From Hyphomicrobiales bacterium (GTDB lineage Bacteria > Pseudomonadota > Alphaproteobacteria > Rhizobiales > Xanthobacteraceae): 9,812 bases of DNA. The translations under genes were made by a program, and so were the position numbers. Where the stretch lies: assembly GCA_003133345.1 (NCBI GenBank), contig PKXB01000235.1:3969-13780 (forward strand), written 5' to 3'. Below are positions 1 through 6,777 of this stretch, piece after piece (the stretch's first letter is position 1; every line of letters starts with the position of its first letter). A model generated the notes under the pieces. The model made no database searches. It was not told where the DNA came from and saw only the letters and a program-made list of their open reading frames with translations.

Positions 1-264
1 GGCGTGGCGCTCGCCACCGTGGTCGAGACCTGGGGCTCGGCGCCGCGGCCGGTCGGCTCCAATCTGGTGATCGATAACGATGGCAATTTCCTTGGCAGCG
101 TATCGGGCGGCTGCGTCGAGGGCGCGGTGGTGACCGAAGCCATGGACGTGATCGACAGCGGCAAGCCCAAGATGCTGGAATTCGGCGTCGCCGATGAGGC
201 CGCCTGGAACGTCGGCCTATCCTGCGGCGGCACCATCCGGGTCTATGTCGAGAAGGTGACTTAA
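1..264 (+). CDS. XdhC/CoxI family protein, N-terminal-domain subunit (5' partial)
   Basis: The reading frame is open from the first base and ends in TAA, so the true start lies outside the window. The 87 visible residues match the N-terminal domain of XdhC/CoxI proteins: a WGSAPRPVGS segment, then SGGCVEG, and near the end SCGGTI followed by a short VYVE strand. In the family this domain carries conserved cysteines and acts with the C-terminal domain in binding the molybdenum cofactor and delivering it, sulfurated, to xanthine dehydrogenase or CO dehydrogenase-type enzymes in the cytoplasm. Here the N-domain is a separate protein: it stops directly before the GTG of the next gene, which carries the C-domain. 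The two products probably work as a pair. The family call is firm; the enzyme served cannot be seen from this window. Confidence 0.88.
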   Translation, partial: GVALATVVETWGSAPRPVGSNLVIDNDGNFLGSVSGGCVEGAVVTEAMDVIDSGKPKMLEFGVADEAAWNVGLSCGGTIRVYVEKVT

Positions 265-963
265 GTGAAACTCGACATCCTGCACGCGCTCAATGCCGAA
301 CGCGCCGCGCGGCGCGCGGTGGTCATCGTCACCGATGTGGCGAGCGGCGAGCAGCGGCTGGTGAAAGCCGCCGATATGGCGCGCGATCCGCTTAAAGAGA
401 CGGTGGAAAAGCGCCTGCGCATGGCGAAAAGCGGCATGGAGGAGACCGCGCAGGGCCGCGTGTTCCTCACCGTGCACGTGCCGTCGCCGCAGCTGGTGAT
501 CACCGGCGCGGTGCATATCAGCCAGACACTGGCGCCGGTCGGGCAATTGCTCGGCTATGACGTGACCATCGTCGATCCGCGCACGGCCTTCGCGTCGATC
601 GAGCGTTTCCCCGATGTGAAAGTGATCGCCGAGTGGCCGGACGTGGCGCTGCCGCCGCTCAATGTCGATCACTACACCGCCTTTGTCGCGCTCACGCACG
701 ATCCGAAGATCGACGATCCGGCGCTCAAGCACGCGCTGGCGCGTGACTGTTTTTATATCGGCGCGCTCGGCTCCAAGAAGACCCATGCCAAGCGGGTCGC
801 GCGGCTGAAGGAGGCCGGGCTGAGCGACGCCGACATCGCACGCATCCATGCCCCCATCGGTTTGCCCATCGGCGCGGTATCGCCGGCCGAAATCGCGGTC
901 GCCATCATGGGCGAGATCACGCAAAGGCTGCGCATGAAGTCCGAGAAAGCGGAGGCGGCATGA
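265..963 (+). CDS. XdhC/CoxI family protein, C-terminal Rossmann-domain subunit
   Basis: This 232-residue protein carries the XdhC C-terminal domain. Motifs in order are GAVHIS at about 81-86, VDPR at 103-106, THDP at 144-147, GALGSKKT at 166-173 and PIGLPIGAVSPAEIAVAI at 197-214, all typical of molybdenum hydroxylase maturation factors. The first 75 or so residues are a family-specific extension lacking the SGGC and SCGG cysteine motifs, which sit in the preceding gene. The start is GTG, directly abutting the upstream TAA. A GAAGGTGA Shine-Dalgarno lies at 252-259, inside the end of the upstream gene, so translation is coupled. It overlaps the next gene by 4 bases (ATGA). Classical XdhC has a G-x-G-H nucleotide-binding turn; here the second glycine is valine. 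The likely role is cytoplasmic insertion or sulfuration of the molybdenum cytosine dinucleotide cofactor; the substrate enzyme is inferred, not seen. Confidence 0.88.
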   Translation: MKLDILHALNAERAARRAVVIVTDVASGEQRLVKAADMARDPLKETVEKRLRMAKSGMEETAQGRVFLTVHVPSPQLVITGAVHISQTLAPVGQLLGYDVTIVDPRTAFASIERFPDVKVIAEWPDVALPPLNVDHYTAFVALTHDPKIDDPALKHALARDCFYIGALGSKKTHAKRVARLKEAGLSDADIARIHAPIGLPIGAVSPAEIAVAIMGEITQRLRMKSEKAEAA

Positions 964-2582
964 AATTCGGCCCGGTCGCACCTCACGATGCGCTCGGCGC
1001 CACCGCGGTGCATTCGATCCGCCAGGGCGATCTCGTGCTCAAGAAAGGCACGCTGATCGGGCCGGCGGAAGTCGCCGCGCTGAAAGCGGCGGGCGTCAAG
1101 GACATCGTGGTGGCGCGGTTAGAGCCCGGCGACGTCTCGGAAGATCAGGCGGCCGCCGATATCGCATCGGCCGTGAAAGGCGAGGGCGTGCGCGCCGACC
1201 GCGCCTTCACCGGCCGCTGCAATCTGTTCGCCGAGACTTCCGGCGTGCTGGTGCTCGACAAGGACGCCGTCGACCGGCTCAACCGCATCGACGAAGCGGT
1301 GACGCTGGCGACGCTGCCGGCGTTCAAGCCGGTGGTGGAAGGCGAAATGATCGCCACAGTGAAGATCATTCCGTTCGCAGTCGCAGGGACAGCGCGCGAC
1401 CAGGCGGTGGCGGAAGCCGCAAAGACGAAACCGGTTATCCAGGTGGCGCCCTACAAGGTACGCAAAATAGGGATCGTTTCGACCTTGTTGCCCGGCCTTG
1501 CGCCCAAAGTGGTGGAGAAGACGCTCAAGATCACTGCCGCGCGCATTGCGCCGGCCGGCGCCAGCATCGTCGCCGAGCGCCGCGTGCCGCACGAGACGCC
1601 TGCGCTGGCGCGTGCCATCGATGAGGTGCTCAACGCGGGCGCCGAGCTGGTGATCGTGTTCGGCGCTTCCGCGATTGCCGACCGCCGCGACGTCATCCCG
1701 GCGGCGGTCGAAGCGGTCGGCGGCAAGATCGAACATTTCGGCATGCCGGTCGATCCCGGCAATCTGATGCTGATCGGACGCCTGCGCGGGCAGGCGGTGA
1801 TTGGCGCGCCGGGTTGCGCGCGTAGCCCTAAGGAAAATGGCTTCGACTGGGTGCTGATGCGGCTGCTCGCCGGCTTGCCAGTATCGCGCGCGGATATCAC
1901 CGGCATGGGCGTCGGCGGCTTGCTGATGGAAATCGTCACGCGGCCGCAGCCGCGCAGCGAGCCGGTGCCGGAAAAGGGCCGCCGCATTGCCGCACTGGTG
2001 CTGGCGGCCGGGAGCTCCACCCGCATGGGCGCGATCAACAAGCTGATCGCCGAGATCGGCGGCAAGCCGCTGGTGCGCATCGCCGCCGAGCAGGCGCTGG
2101 CTTCGCGCGCCAAGCCGGTGATCGTCGTCACCGGCCATGAGCGCGAACGCGTGGAGGCGGCGCTGGCCGGGCTGCCCGTTCGCTTTGTGAACAATCCCGA
2201 TTATGCCGAAGGTCTCGGCAGCTCGCTGAAGACCGGCATCGCCGCCGTGCCGGCGGACGCCGACGGCGCCATCGTCTGCCTCGGCGACATGCCGCAGGTC
2301 GATAGTCAGTTGATCGACAAGCTGATCGCGGCCTTCGATCCCGAGCGCATCGCGCTGGTGGTGGTGCCGACATTCGACGGGCGGCGCGGCAACCCGGTGG
2401 TGTGGTCGCGCCGCTTCTTCCACGATCTGATGTCGATTAACGGCGACATCGGCGCCCGCCACCTGATCGGCAGTTATGCCGAAGCGGTCGTCGAAGTGCC
2501 GGTCGCCGGCGAGGCGGCGCTCACCGACGTGGACACGCCCGAGTCGTTTTCCGCCGTCAAGGCCGAAATCGAACGCGCTTAA
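960..2582 (+). CDS. Fused molybdopterin-binding / MocA-like cytidylyltransferase
   Basis: This 540-residue protein joins two domains. Residues 1 to about 330 contain a molybdopterin-binding (MoaB/MoeA-like) fold, with a VIVFGASAIADRRDVIP stretch near 231-247 and GMPVDPGNLMLIG near 261-273. Residues 343-540 are a MobA/MocA nucleotidyltransferase: LAAGSSTRMG at 348-357 with Lys361, LGDMPQ at 441-446, GNPV at 477-480 and DVDTPE at 523-528. LAAG rather than LAGG, and NKL rather than DK, favour the CTP-using MocA type over the GTP-using MobA type. The expected reaction joins CMP to molybdopterin to give molybdenum cytosine dinucleotide for xanthine dehydrogenase-family enzymes, with the N-domain perhaps holding the pterin. 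The ATG overlaps the upstream stop (ATGA) and is preceded by GGAGG at 951-955. The architecture is known from Bradyrhizobium-type genomes. CTP specificity is inference. Confidence 0.9.
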   Translation: MKFGPVAPHDALGATAVHSIRQGDLVLKKGTLIGPAEVAALKAAGVKDIVVARLEPGDVSEDQAAADIASAVKGEGVRADRAFTGRCNLFAETSGVLVLDKDAVDRLNRIDEAVTLATLPAFKPVVEGEMIATVKIIPFAVAGTARDQAVAEAAKTKPVIQVAPYKVRKIGIVSTLLPGLAPKVVEKTLKITAARIAPAGASIVAERRVPHETPALARAIDEVLNAGAELVIVFGASAIADRRDVIPAAVEAVGGKIEHFGMPVDPGNLMLIGRLRGQAVIGAPGCARSPKENGFDWVLMRLLAGLPVSRADITGMGVGGLLMEIVTRPQPRSEPVPEKGRRIAALVLAAGSSTRMGAINKLIAEIGGKPLVRIAAEQALASRAKPVIVVTGHERERVEAALAGLPVRFVNNPDYAEGLGSSLKTGIAAVPADADGAIVCLGDMPQVDSQLIDKLIAAFDPERIALVVVPTFDGRRGNPVVWSRRFFHDLMSINGDIGARHLIGSYAEAVVEVPVAGEAALTDVDTPESFSAVKAEIERA

Positions 2583-2593
2583 GACTCGAATCG

Positions 2594-2623
2594 TTGATCG
2601 CCGCCGCGACTCAGCCCCTATCT
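2594..2623 (+). promoter_or_regulatory. Possible sigma-70-type promoter for the DUF4189 gene
   Basis: TTGATC at 2594-2599 and CTATCT at 2618-2623 are separated by 18 bases, inside the 69-base gap between the molybdopterin gene and the DUF4189 gene. The match to TTGACA/TATAAT is partial. It would allow expression of the DUF4189 gene independent of the cofactor operon, but read-through from upstream is equally possible because no terminator is seen in the gap. Confidence 0.3.
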
Positions 2624-2651
2624 GACGACGGGCCTGGGTAAGGGAAGGGCG

Positions 2652-3053
2652 ATGACGGACAGCTACACGCCGACATTGCGCGCGCTCGTGGTCGCGACGC
2701 TGTTGCTCGCGACCGCGACGCTGATGCTGGTCGCCGTCAATACCGCGCGCGCGGCCGGCGCGCTCGCGATCGGCGCCTGCGGGGCGTTCGGCGAGGCTCA
2801 CGATTTCCGCACCGTCGACGAAGCGCGCAAAAGCGCGCTGGCAAAATGCCAAAGCGACACCTGCCGGGTGGTGACCGTCGCCAAGCGCGGCTGCGCCGCC
2901 TTCGCGGTCGATTTTGCCAATGCCTGCGGCGTCCATGGCTGGGGCAAGGGGCCGCGGCTGGGCGTGAGCCAGAACGAGGCCTTGCGCTCCTGCTACAAGG
3001 ACGGCGGCAAGGAATGCGTGATCCGCACCTTCTTCTGCGACGCCAAGGGCTGA
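2652..3053 (+). CDS. Secreted DUF4189 domain protein
   Basis: This 133-residue protein begins with a signal sequence: a hydrophobic stretch at about 11-30 and an A-R-A cleavage site near 32-34. The mature part has two copies of the DUF4189 pattern, in which a run of alanines in an amphipathic helix precedes a Cys, then paired cysteines and a CAAFA-type segment. Eight cysteines are present (43, 66, 71, 81, 92, 114, 122, 129), all beyond the signal peptide, so up to four disulfides could form in the periplasm. The family is short and secreted, with no enzymatic role I can state. A purine-rich AAGGGAAGGG at about 2640-2649 precedes the ATG. It is a single gene between two operons, and its function is not deducible from its neighbours. 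Confidence 0.82.
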   Translation: MTDSYTPTLRALVVATLLLATATLMLVAVNTARAAGALAIGACGAFGEAHDFRTVDEARKSALAKCQSDTCRVVTVAKRGCAAFAVDFANACGVHGWGKGPRLGVSQNEALRSCYKDGGKECVIRTFFCDAKG

Positions 3054-3150
3054 TCGCCGACCGCCAATGAGCACGGTGTTTTTGAGCGGCGCGGCCCGCC
3101 AAATCCGCATACACAAGCCAACCAACTGATTTGATTGACATTATCGACGC

Positions 3151-3178
3151 TTGCGCCGCGCCTCGGCCACACTATACT
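3151..3178 (+). promoter_or_regulatory. Putative promoter of the TetR-efflux operon
   Basis: TTGCGC at 3151-3156 and TATACT at 3173-3178 are separated by 16 bases, giving a plausible housekeeping promoter. The -10 box is the best in the window. Transcription would start at about 3185, inside the palindromic operator at 3180-3197, leaving a leader of only about 20 bases before the TetR start codon. A better -35 hexamer, TTGACA at 3135-3140, has no fitting -10 box at normal spacing. Confidence 0.5.
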
Positions 3179-3179
3179 A

Positions 3180-3197
3180 TGACTGACCAGTCAGTCA
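3180..3197. promoter_or_regulatory. 18-bp palindromic operator (TetR-family site)
   Basis: Two perfect 8-base arms, TGACTGAC and GTCAGTCA, flank a CA centre. A site of this size and symmetry just upstream of a TetR gene is the usual target of the encoded repressor. It abuts the TATACT -10 box and covers the predicted transcription start, so bound repressor would block initiation of its own operon. The right arm runs on as a CAGT repeat to 3199. Binding by this particular repressor is inferred from position. Confidence 0.72.
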
Positions 3198-3206
3198 GTA
3201 AATGTC

Positions 3207-3893
3207 ATGACCACATCGCACCCCCGATCGACCCGTAAGATCCCGCGCCGCCGGCGCGGGGCGACCCATCGTCCGGGGCCGGAGCCGCGCAGCGCGGCGC
3301 GCAAGGAACGCAGCGCCGCTCGCCGCGAGGCGATCCTGGCCGCCGCGCTCGATGAATTCTCGTCACGCGGCTTCGAGGCGGCGCGGCTCGACGACGTCGC
3401 CAAACGCGCCGGCGTCGCCAAGGGCACGATCTATCTCTATTTCCGCGACAAGGAGAGCCTGTTCCAGGAGCTCATCCGCGCCATGCTGACGCCATTGGTC
3501 GGCACCATCGAGGCGTTGGGCGCGGCCGACGTGCCGATAAACGTGCTGGCCGAGCGGATCGTCGATTTGTTCGTGCGCGAGGTCTACGAGACGCGGCGCA
3601 AGGACGTCATCCGCCTGATGATCTCGGAAGGGCGGCGGTTTCCCAAGCTCGCCGAATTCTATTACCGCGAGGTGCTCTCGCGCATCATAGCCGCCATGCG
3701 CGCCATTCTGCGCCGCGCCGCTGCCCGCGGCGAAGTGCCCCAGGGCCTGGCCGATTTCCCGCAAATCATCGTCGCGCCGGGCCTGGTCGCCATCATCTGG
3801 AGCGGATTGTTCGAACGTTTCGAGCCGCTCGACGTTCGCAAAATGATGAAGGCCTATGTCGAATTGTTGTTTGCACCGAGGAGAGCGTTATGA
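3207..3893 (+). CDS. TetR/AcrR family transcriptional repressor
   Basis: This 228-residue regulator has the TetR N-terminal DNA-binding domain at about 40-88: a REAILAAALDEF helix, then GFEAARLDDVAKRAGVAKGTIYLYF with the typical G-T-I-Y-x-Y-F recognition helix, then DKESLF. The C-terminal half is a helical ligand-binding and dimerisation domain of the AefR/YbiH-like type. The first 38 residues form an unusually basic, Arg-rich arm. No Shine-Dalgarno precedes the ATG; the ATG five bases upstream is followed at once by a stop, so 3207 is the first usable start and the leader is short. It is first in an operon with an adaptor, an ATPase and a permease, and overlaps the adaptor gene by 4 bases, so it very likely represses the operon and itself through the palindrome at 3180-3197. 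The inducer is unknown. Confidence 0.92.
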   Translation: MTTSHPRSTRKIPRRRRGATHRPGPEPRSAARKERSAARREAILAAALDEFSSRGFEAARLDDVAKRAGVAKGTIYLYFRDKESLFQELIRAMLTPLVGTIEALGAADVPINVLAERIVDLFVREVYETRRKDVIRLMISEGRRFPKLAEFYYREVLSRIIAAMRAILRRAAARGEVPQGLADFPQIIVAPGLVAIIWSGLFERFEPLDVRKMMKAYVELLFAPRRAL

Positions 3894-4660
3894 GAATGAA
3901 ATTTGCCGCCGTGTCGGCGATGGTGCTCGCCGGCCTCGCGCTCGCCGGCTGCGACAATGGCAATGAGCGCCAGTTGCAGGGCTGGGTCGAAGCCGAGCTG
4001 ATCTTCGTCAGCCCCGACGAGCAGGGCCGTGTCGAAAACCTGAAAGTGCGCGAGGGCGACCAGGTCAAACAGGGCGATCTGCTGTTCACCGTCGACGACG
4101 ATCTGCAAAAGGCCGATCTGCTGGTGAAGAAGACCGCCGTCGTTAACGCGCAGCAGAACTTCGATCGCGCCAAAGAATTGCTGAAGACGGCGGCCGGCAC
4201 ACAAAAGACCTACGATGATGCCGAAGCCGCGTTGCGCCAGGCCAAGGCCAATCTTGGCTGGTCGGAAACCCGGCTTGGGCGCCGCAGCGCCTATAGTCCC
4301 GCCGACGGCACTATCCAGCAGGTCTATTTCCGGCCGGGCGAAAACGTGTCGGCCGTGCGCCCGGTGGTGGCGCTGCTGCCGCCGCAGAATCTCAAATTGC
4401 GCTTCTTCGCGCCGGAGCCGCTGCTGCCGGAGATCAAATACGGCGAGACCGTCACGGTCTCCTGCGACGGCTGCGAGAAGGGGCTGACCGCGAAAGTGAG
4501 CTTCATCGCCCGCAGCGCGGAATTCACCCCGCCGGTGATCTACAGCCTGGATGAGCGCGCCAAGCTCGTCTTCCTGATCGAGGCGCGGCCTGAGCAGCCG
4601 GAGAAATTCCGCGTCGGCCAGCCGGTGACCGTCACGCTGCCGAAAGAGGCGCCGAAATGA
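3890..4660 (+). CDS. HlyD/YbhG-type membrane fusion lipoprotein (efflux adaptor)
   Basis: This 256-residue periplasmic adaptor subunit has a lipoprotein signal peptide with lipobox LAGC, Cys21 being the lipidated residue. Asp22 at +2 would, by the E. coli Lol rule, keep it in the inner membrane. After a beta-strand half-lipoyl region (about 31-70, with GRVENLKVREGDQVKQGDLL) comes a short alpha-helical hairpin (about 71-130). The second lipoyl half follows (SPADGTIQQVYFRPGENV, about 136-153), then beta-barrel and membrane-proximal segments with EFTPPVIYS near 211-219, typical of the YbhG-like branch. A C-x-x-C pair lies at 192-195. The ATG overlaps the TetR stop and is preceded by GAGGAG at 3878-3883; an in-frame ATG two codons later is a weaker alternative. 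It would connect the ABC transporter encoded next to an outer-membrane channel, which is not in the window. Confidence 0.9.
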   Translation: MRMKFAAVSAMVLAGLALAGCDNGNERQLQGWVEAELIFVSPDEQGRVENLKVREGDQVKQGDLLFTVDDDLQKADLLVKKTAVVNAQQNFDRAKELLKTAAGTQKTYDDAEAALRQAKANLGWSETRLGRRSAYSPADGTIQQVYFRPGENVSAVRPVVALLPPQNLKLRFFAPEPLLPEIKYGETVTVSCDGCEKGLTAKVSFIARSAEFTPPVIYSLDERAKLVFLIEARPEQPEKFRVGQPVTVTLPKEAPK

Positions 4661-5619
4661 GCGCGCAAAACGGGGCGCAAAACGGAGCGCAAGACATCGT
4701 CATCGACGTCCATCACCTGACCAAAAAGTTCGACGGCCGGGCGGTGGTGCGCGACCTGTCCATGCAGGTCAAGCGCGGCACCATTTACGGCTTCTTGGGG
4801 CCGAACGGCTCCGGCAAGACCACCACCATCCGCATGCTGTGCGGGCTGCTCACGCCCGACGAGGGCGACGGCACCTGCCTTGGCTACGACATCCGCACCG
4901 AGACCGACAAGATCAAGAACCAGGTCGGCTACATGACCCAGCGCTTCAGTCTGTACGAGGACCTCTCGGTGCGTGAGAACCTGGAATTCATCGCCCGCAT
5001 CTATGGCATCGCCAAGCCGGCCGCCGCCGCGCGCGCGGCGATCGAGCGGCTCGGCCTCGGCGGCCGCGAGGAGCAGATCGCCGGCGAATTGTCGGGCGGC
5101 TGGAAGCAGCGGCTGGCGCTCGGCGCCTGCACGCTGCCGAGCCCGCAACTGCTGCTGCTCGACGAGCCGACTGCCGGCGTCGACCCCAAGGCGCGGCGCG
5201 AGTTCTGGAACGAGATCCACGCGCTCGCCGCCGACGGCCTCACCGTGCTGGTCTCCACCCATTACATGGACGAGGCCGAGCGCTGCCACGAGATCGCTTA
5301 CATCGCTTACGGCGAACTGCTGGTGCACGGCACCGTCGAGCAGGTGATCGAGGCCTCGCACCTGACCACCTATATCGTCAGCGCCGAGTATGGCGAGGGG
5401 CTTAGCCAATTGTCGGCCGAACTCACCGGCAAGCCCGGCGTCGACATGGTGGCGCCGTTCGGCACCAGCCTGCACGTCTCGGGCCGCGAGGCGGGCGCGC
5501 TGGAAGCCGCGATCGCGCCCTATCGCAAGCGCAAAGGCCTCGCCTGGAAGCGCTCCGAGCCCTCGCTCGAGGACGTGTTCATCGACCTGATGGGCAACGC
5601 GCGGGATAATTTCCAATGA
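4657..5619 (+). CDS. ABC transporter ATP-binding protein (ABC-2 efflux type)
   Basis: This 320-residue single-domain ATPase has every catalytic motif in order: Walker A GPNGSGKT at 48-55, Q-loop Gln95, signature LSGGWKQR at 145-152, Walker B LLLLDEP at 165-171 with Glu170, D-loop GVD at 174-176 and H-loop His202. The C-terminus ends with EPSLEDVFIDLMG, characteristic of the DrrA/YbhF class of drug and multidrug exporter ATPases. E. coli YbhF is a fusion of two such domains; this protein has one and would dimerise. It overlaps both neighbours by 4 bases (ATGA) and has AGAGG at 4645-4649. The first 12 residues include a QNGAQNGAQ repeat that precedes the conserved fold. It should power export by the permease encoded next; the substrate cannot be read from the sequence. 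Confidence 0.95.
   Translation: MSAQNGAQNGAQDIVIDVHHLTKKFDGRAVVRDLSMQVKRGTIYGFLGPNGSGKTTTIRMLCGLLTPDEGDGTCLGYDIRTETDKIKNQVGYMTQRFSLYEDLSVRENLEFIARIYGIAKPAAAARAAIERLGLGGREEQIAGELSGGWKQRLALGACTLPSPQLLLLDEPTAGVDPKARREFWNEIHALAADGLTVLVSTHYMDEAERCHEIAYIAYGELLVHGTVEQVIEASHLTTYIVSAEYGEGLSQLSAELTGKPGVDMVAPFGTSLHVSGREAGALEAAIAPYRKRKGLAWKRSEPSLEDVFIDLMGNARDNFQ
4663..4692 (+). repeat. 12-bp direct repeat, 2.5 copies, inside the ABC ATPase gene
   Basis: GCGCAAAACGGG at 4663-4674 is followed by the same 12-mer with one change (final A) at 4675-4686, then by GCGCAA. It encodes the QNGA-QNGA-Q segment near the N-terminus, ahead of the conserved ATPase fold. The unit is a multiple of three, so copy changes would keep the frame. 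Confidence 0.7.
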
Positions 5620-6776
5620 CCCACTTGCTTCCCACGCAAGCCCCGCGACGGCTCCCGGGCGACGGCTTCTGGCGCAAGACCTGGGCCGTGCTGGTGAAAG
5701 AATTCATCCAGCTCAAGCGCGACCGCGTGTCGTTCGCCATGATCATCATGATCCCGCTCGTGCAGTTGATGTTGTTCGGCTACGCCATCAACACCAATCC
5801 GCGCCACTTGCCGACGGCGGTGCTGCTGCAGGAACGCAGCGACCTGGCCCGTTCGGTGCTGGCGGCGCTAAGGAACACCGATTATTTCAAGGTCACCCAG
5901 CTGCCGCGCACCGAGGCTGAGGTCGACCAGTTGCTCGCCTCGGGAACCGTGCTGTTCGCGATCGAAATACCGGCCAATTTCGAGCGCGCGGTGCGCCGCG
6001 GCGACAAGCCGGCGATCCTGGTTGCAGCCGACGCCACCGATCCGGTGGCGGCGGGTTCGGCGCTCAGCGCGCTCAGCCAGGTGCTGCAGACCGCGCTGTC
6101 GCACGACCGCGACGTTCCCGACAGTCCGGTCATGCCGTTCGAAATCCGCACCCACGCGCGCTACAATCCGGCCGGCGTGACCCAGCTCAACATCGTGCCC
6201 GGACTGGTTGGCACCATCCTCACCATGACCATGCTGATCTTTACTGCGTTGTCGGTGACACGCGAGATCGAGCGCGGCACCATGGAAAGCCTGCTGGCGA
6301 TGCCGATCACCCCCGTCGAGATCATGCTCGGCAAGATCGCGCCCTATATCATGGTCGGTTTCGTGCAGGCCTCGCTGATCATCGGCATCGGCGTCACGCT
6401 GTTCGGTGTGCCGGTCGTCGGCAATCTAGGTGTGCTCGCCGCGCTCAGCACGCTGTTCATCGCCACCAATCTGTCGATCGGCTACACGTTCTCGACCGTG
6501 GCGCAGAACCAATTGCAGGCGATGCAGATGTCGATGATGTTTTTTCTGCCGAATATTCTGCTGTCCGGTTTCCTGTTTCCGTTTTCCGGCATGCCGACCT
6601 GGGCGCAATATGTCGGAGAGGCACTGCCGCTCACGCATTATCTGCGCATTGTGCGCTCGGTCATGCTGAAAGGCTCCTCGGTCGTTGATCTGCGCTATGA
6701 CGCCGTGGCCTTGTTCGTGCTGATGCTGGTGGCCATGACCATCGCCGTCACGCGCTTCCGCCGCACGCTCGACTAG
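5616..6776 (+). CDS. ABC-2 type efflux permease
   Basis: This 386-residue membrane protein has the ABC-2 exporter plan: an N-terminal cytoplasmic segment, one membrane helix at about 37-57, a large extracytoplasmic domain (about 58-190), then five helices at about 193-215, 241-264, 270-292, 305-325 and 362-379. Between the second and third helices lies TREIERGTMESLLAMPITPVEIMLGK (215-240), the conserved coupling region of the YbhS/YbhR/YhhJ branch. The ATG overlaps the ATPase stop codon. Upstream purines (GGGA near 5603) are weak, so translation probably depends on coupling. E. coli has two permease genes for the related transporter; here no second one follows, since the next gene is on the opposite strand one base beyond the stop. 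It probably works as a homodimer with the ATPase and lipoprotein adaptor. Confidence 0.93.
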   Translation: MTHLLPTQAPRRLPGDGFWRKTWAVLVKEFIQLKRDRVSFAMIIMIPLVQLMLFGYAINTNPRHLPTAVLLQERSDLARSVLAALRNTDYFKVTQLPRTEAEVDQLLASGTVLFAIEIPANFERAVRRGDKPAILVAADATDPVAAGSALSALSQVLQTALSHDRDVPDSPVMPFEIRTHARYNPAGVTQLNIVPGLVGTILTMTMLIFTALSVTREIERGTMESLLAMPITPVEIMLGKIAPYIMVGFVQASLIIGIGVTLFGVPVVGNLGVLAALSTLFIATNLSIGYTFSTVAQNQLQAMQMSMMFFLPNILLSGFLFPFSGMPTWAQYVGEALPLTHYLRIVRSVMLKGSSVVDLRYDAVALFVLMLVAMTIAVTRFRRTLD

Positions 6777-6777
6777 C

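Noticed and set aside
1119..3125. A 668-codon open frame on the minus strand
   Set aside because: It lies antisense to the molybdopterin/MocA fusion and the DUF4189 gene, both of which show clear conserved motifs. Its translation is rich in His, Arg and Asp with no domain signature, typical of a high-GC shadow frame.
3135..3140. A consensus TTGACA -35 hexamer upstream of the TetR gene
   Set aside because: No -10-like sequence lies 16-18 bases downstream; the TATACT box fits the TTGCGC at 3151-3156 better.
4540..5616. A 358-codon open frame on the minus strand
   Set aside because: It is antisense to the ABC ATPase gene, which carries every catalytic motif. The translation is low-complexity and unrecognisable.
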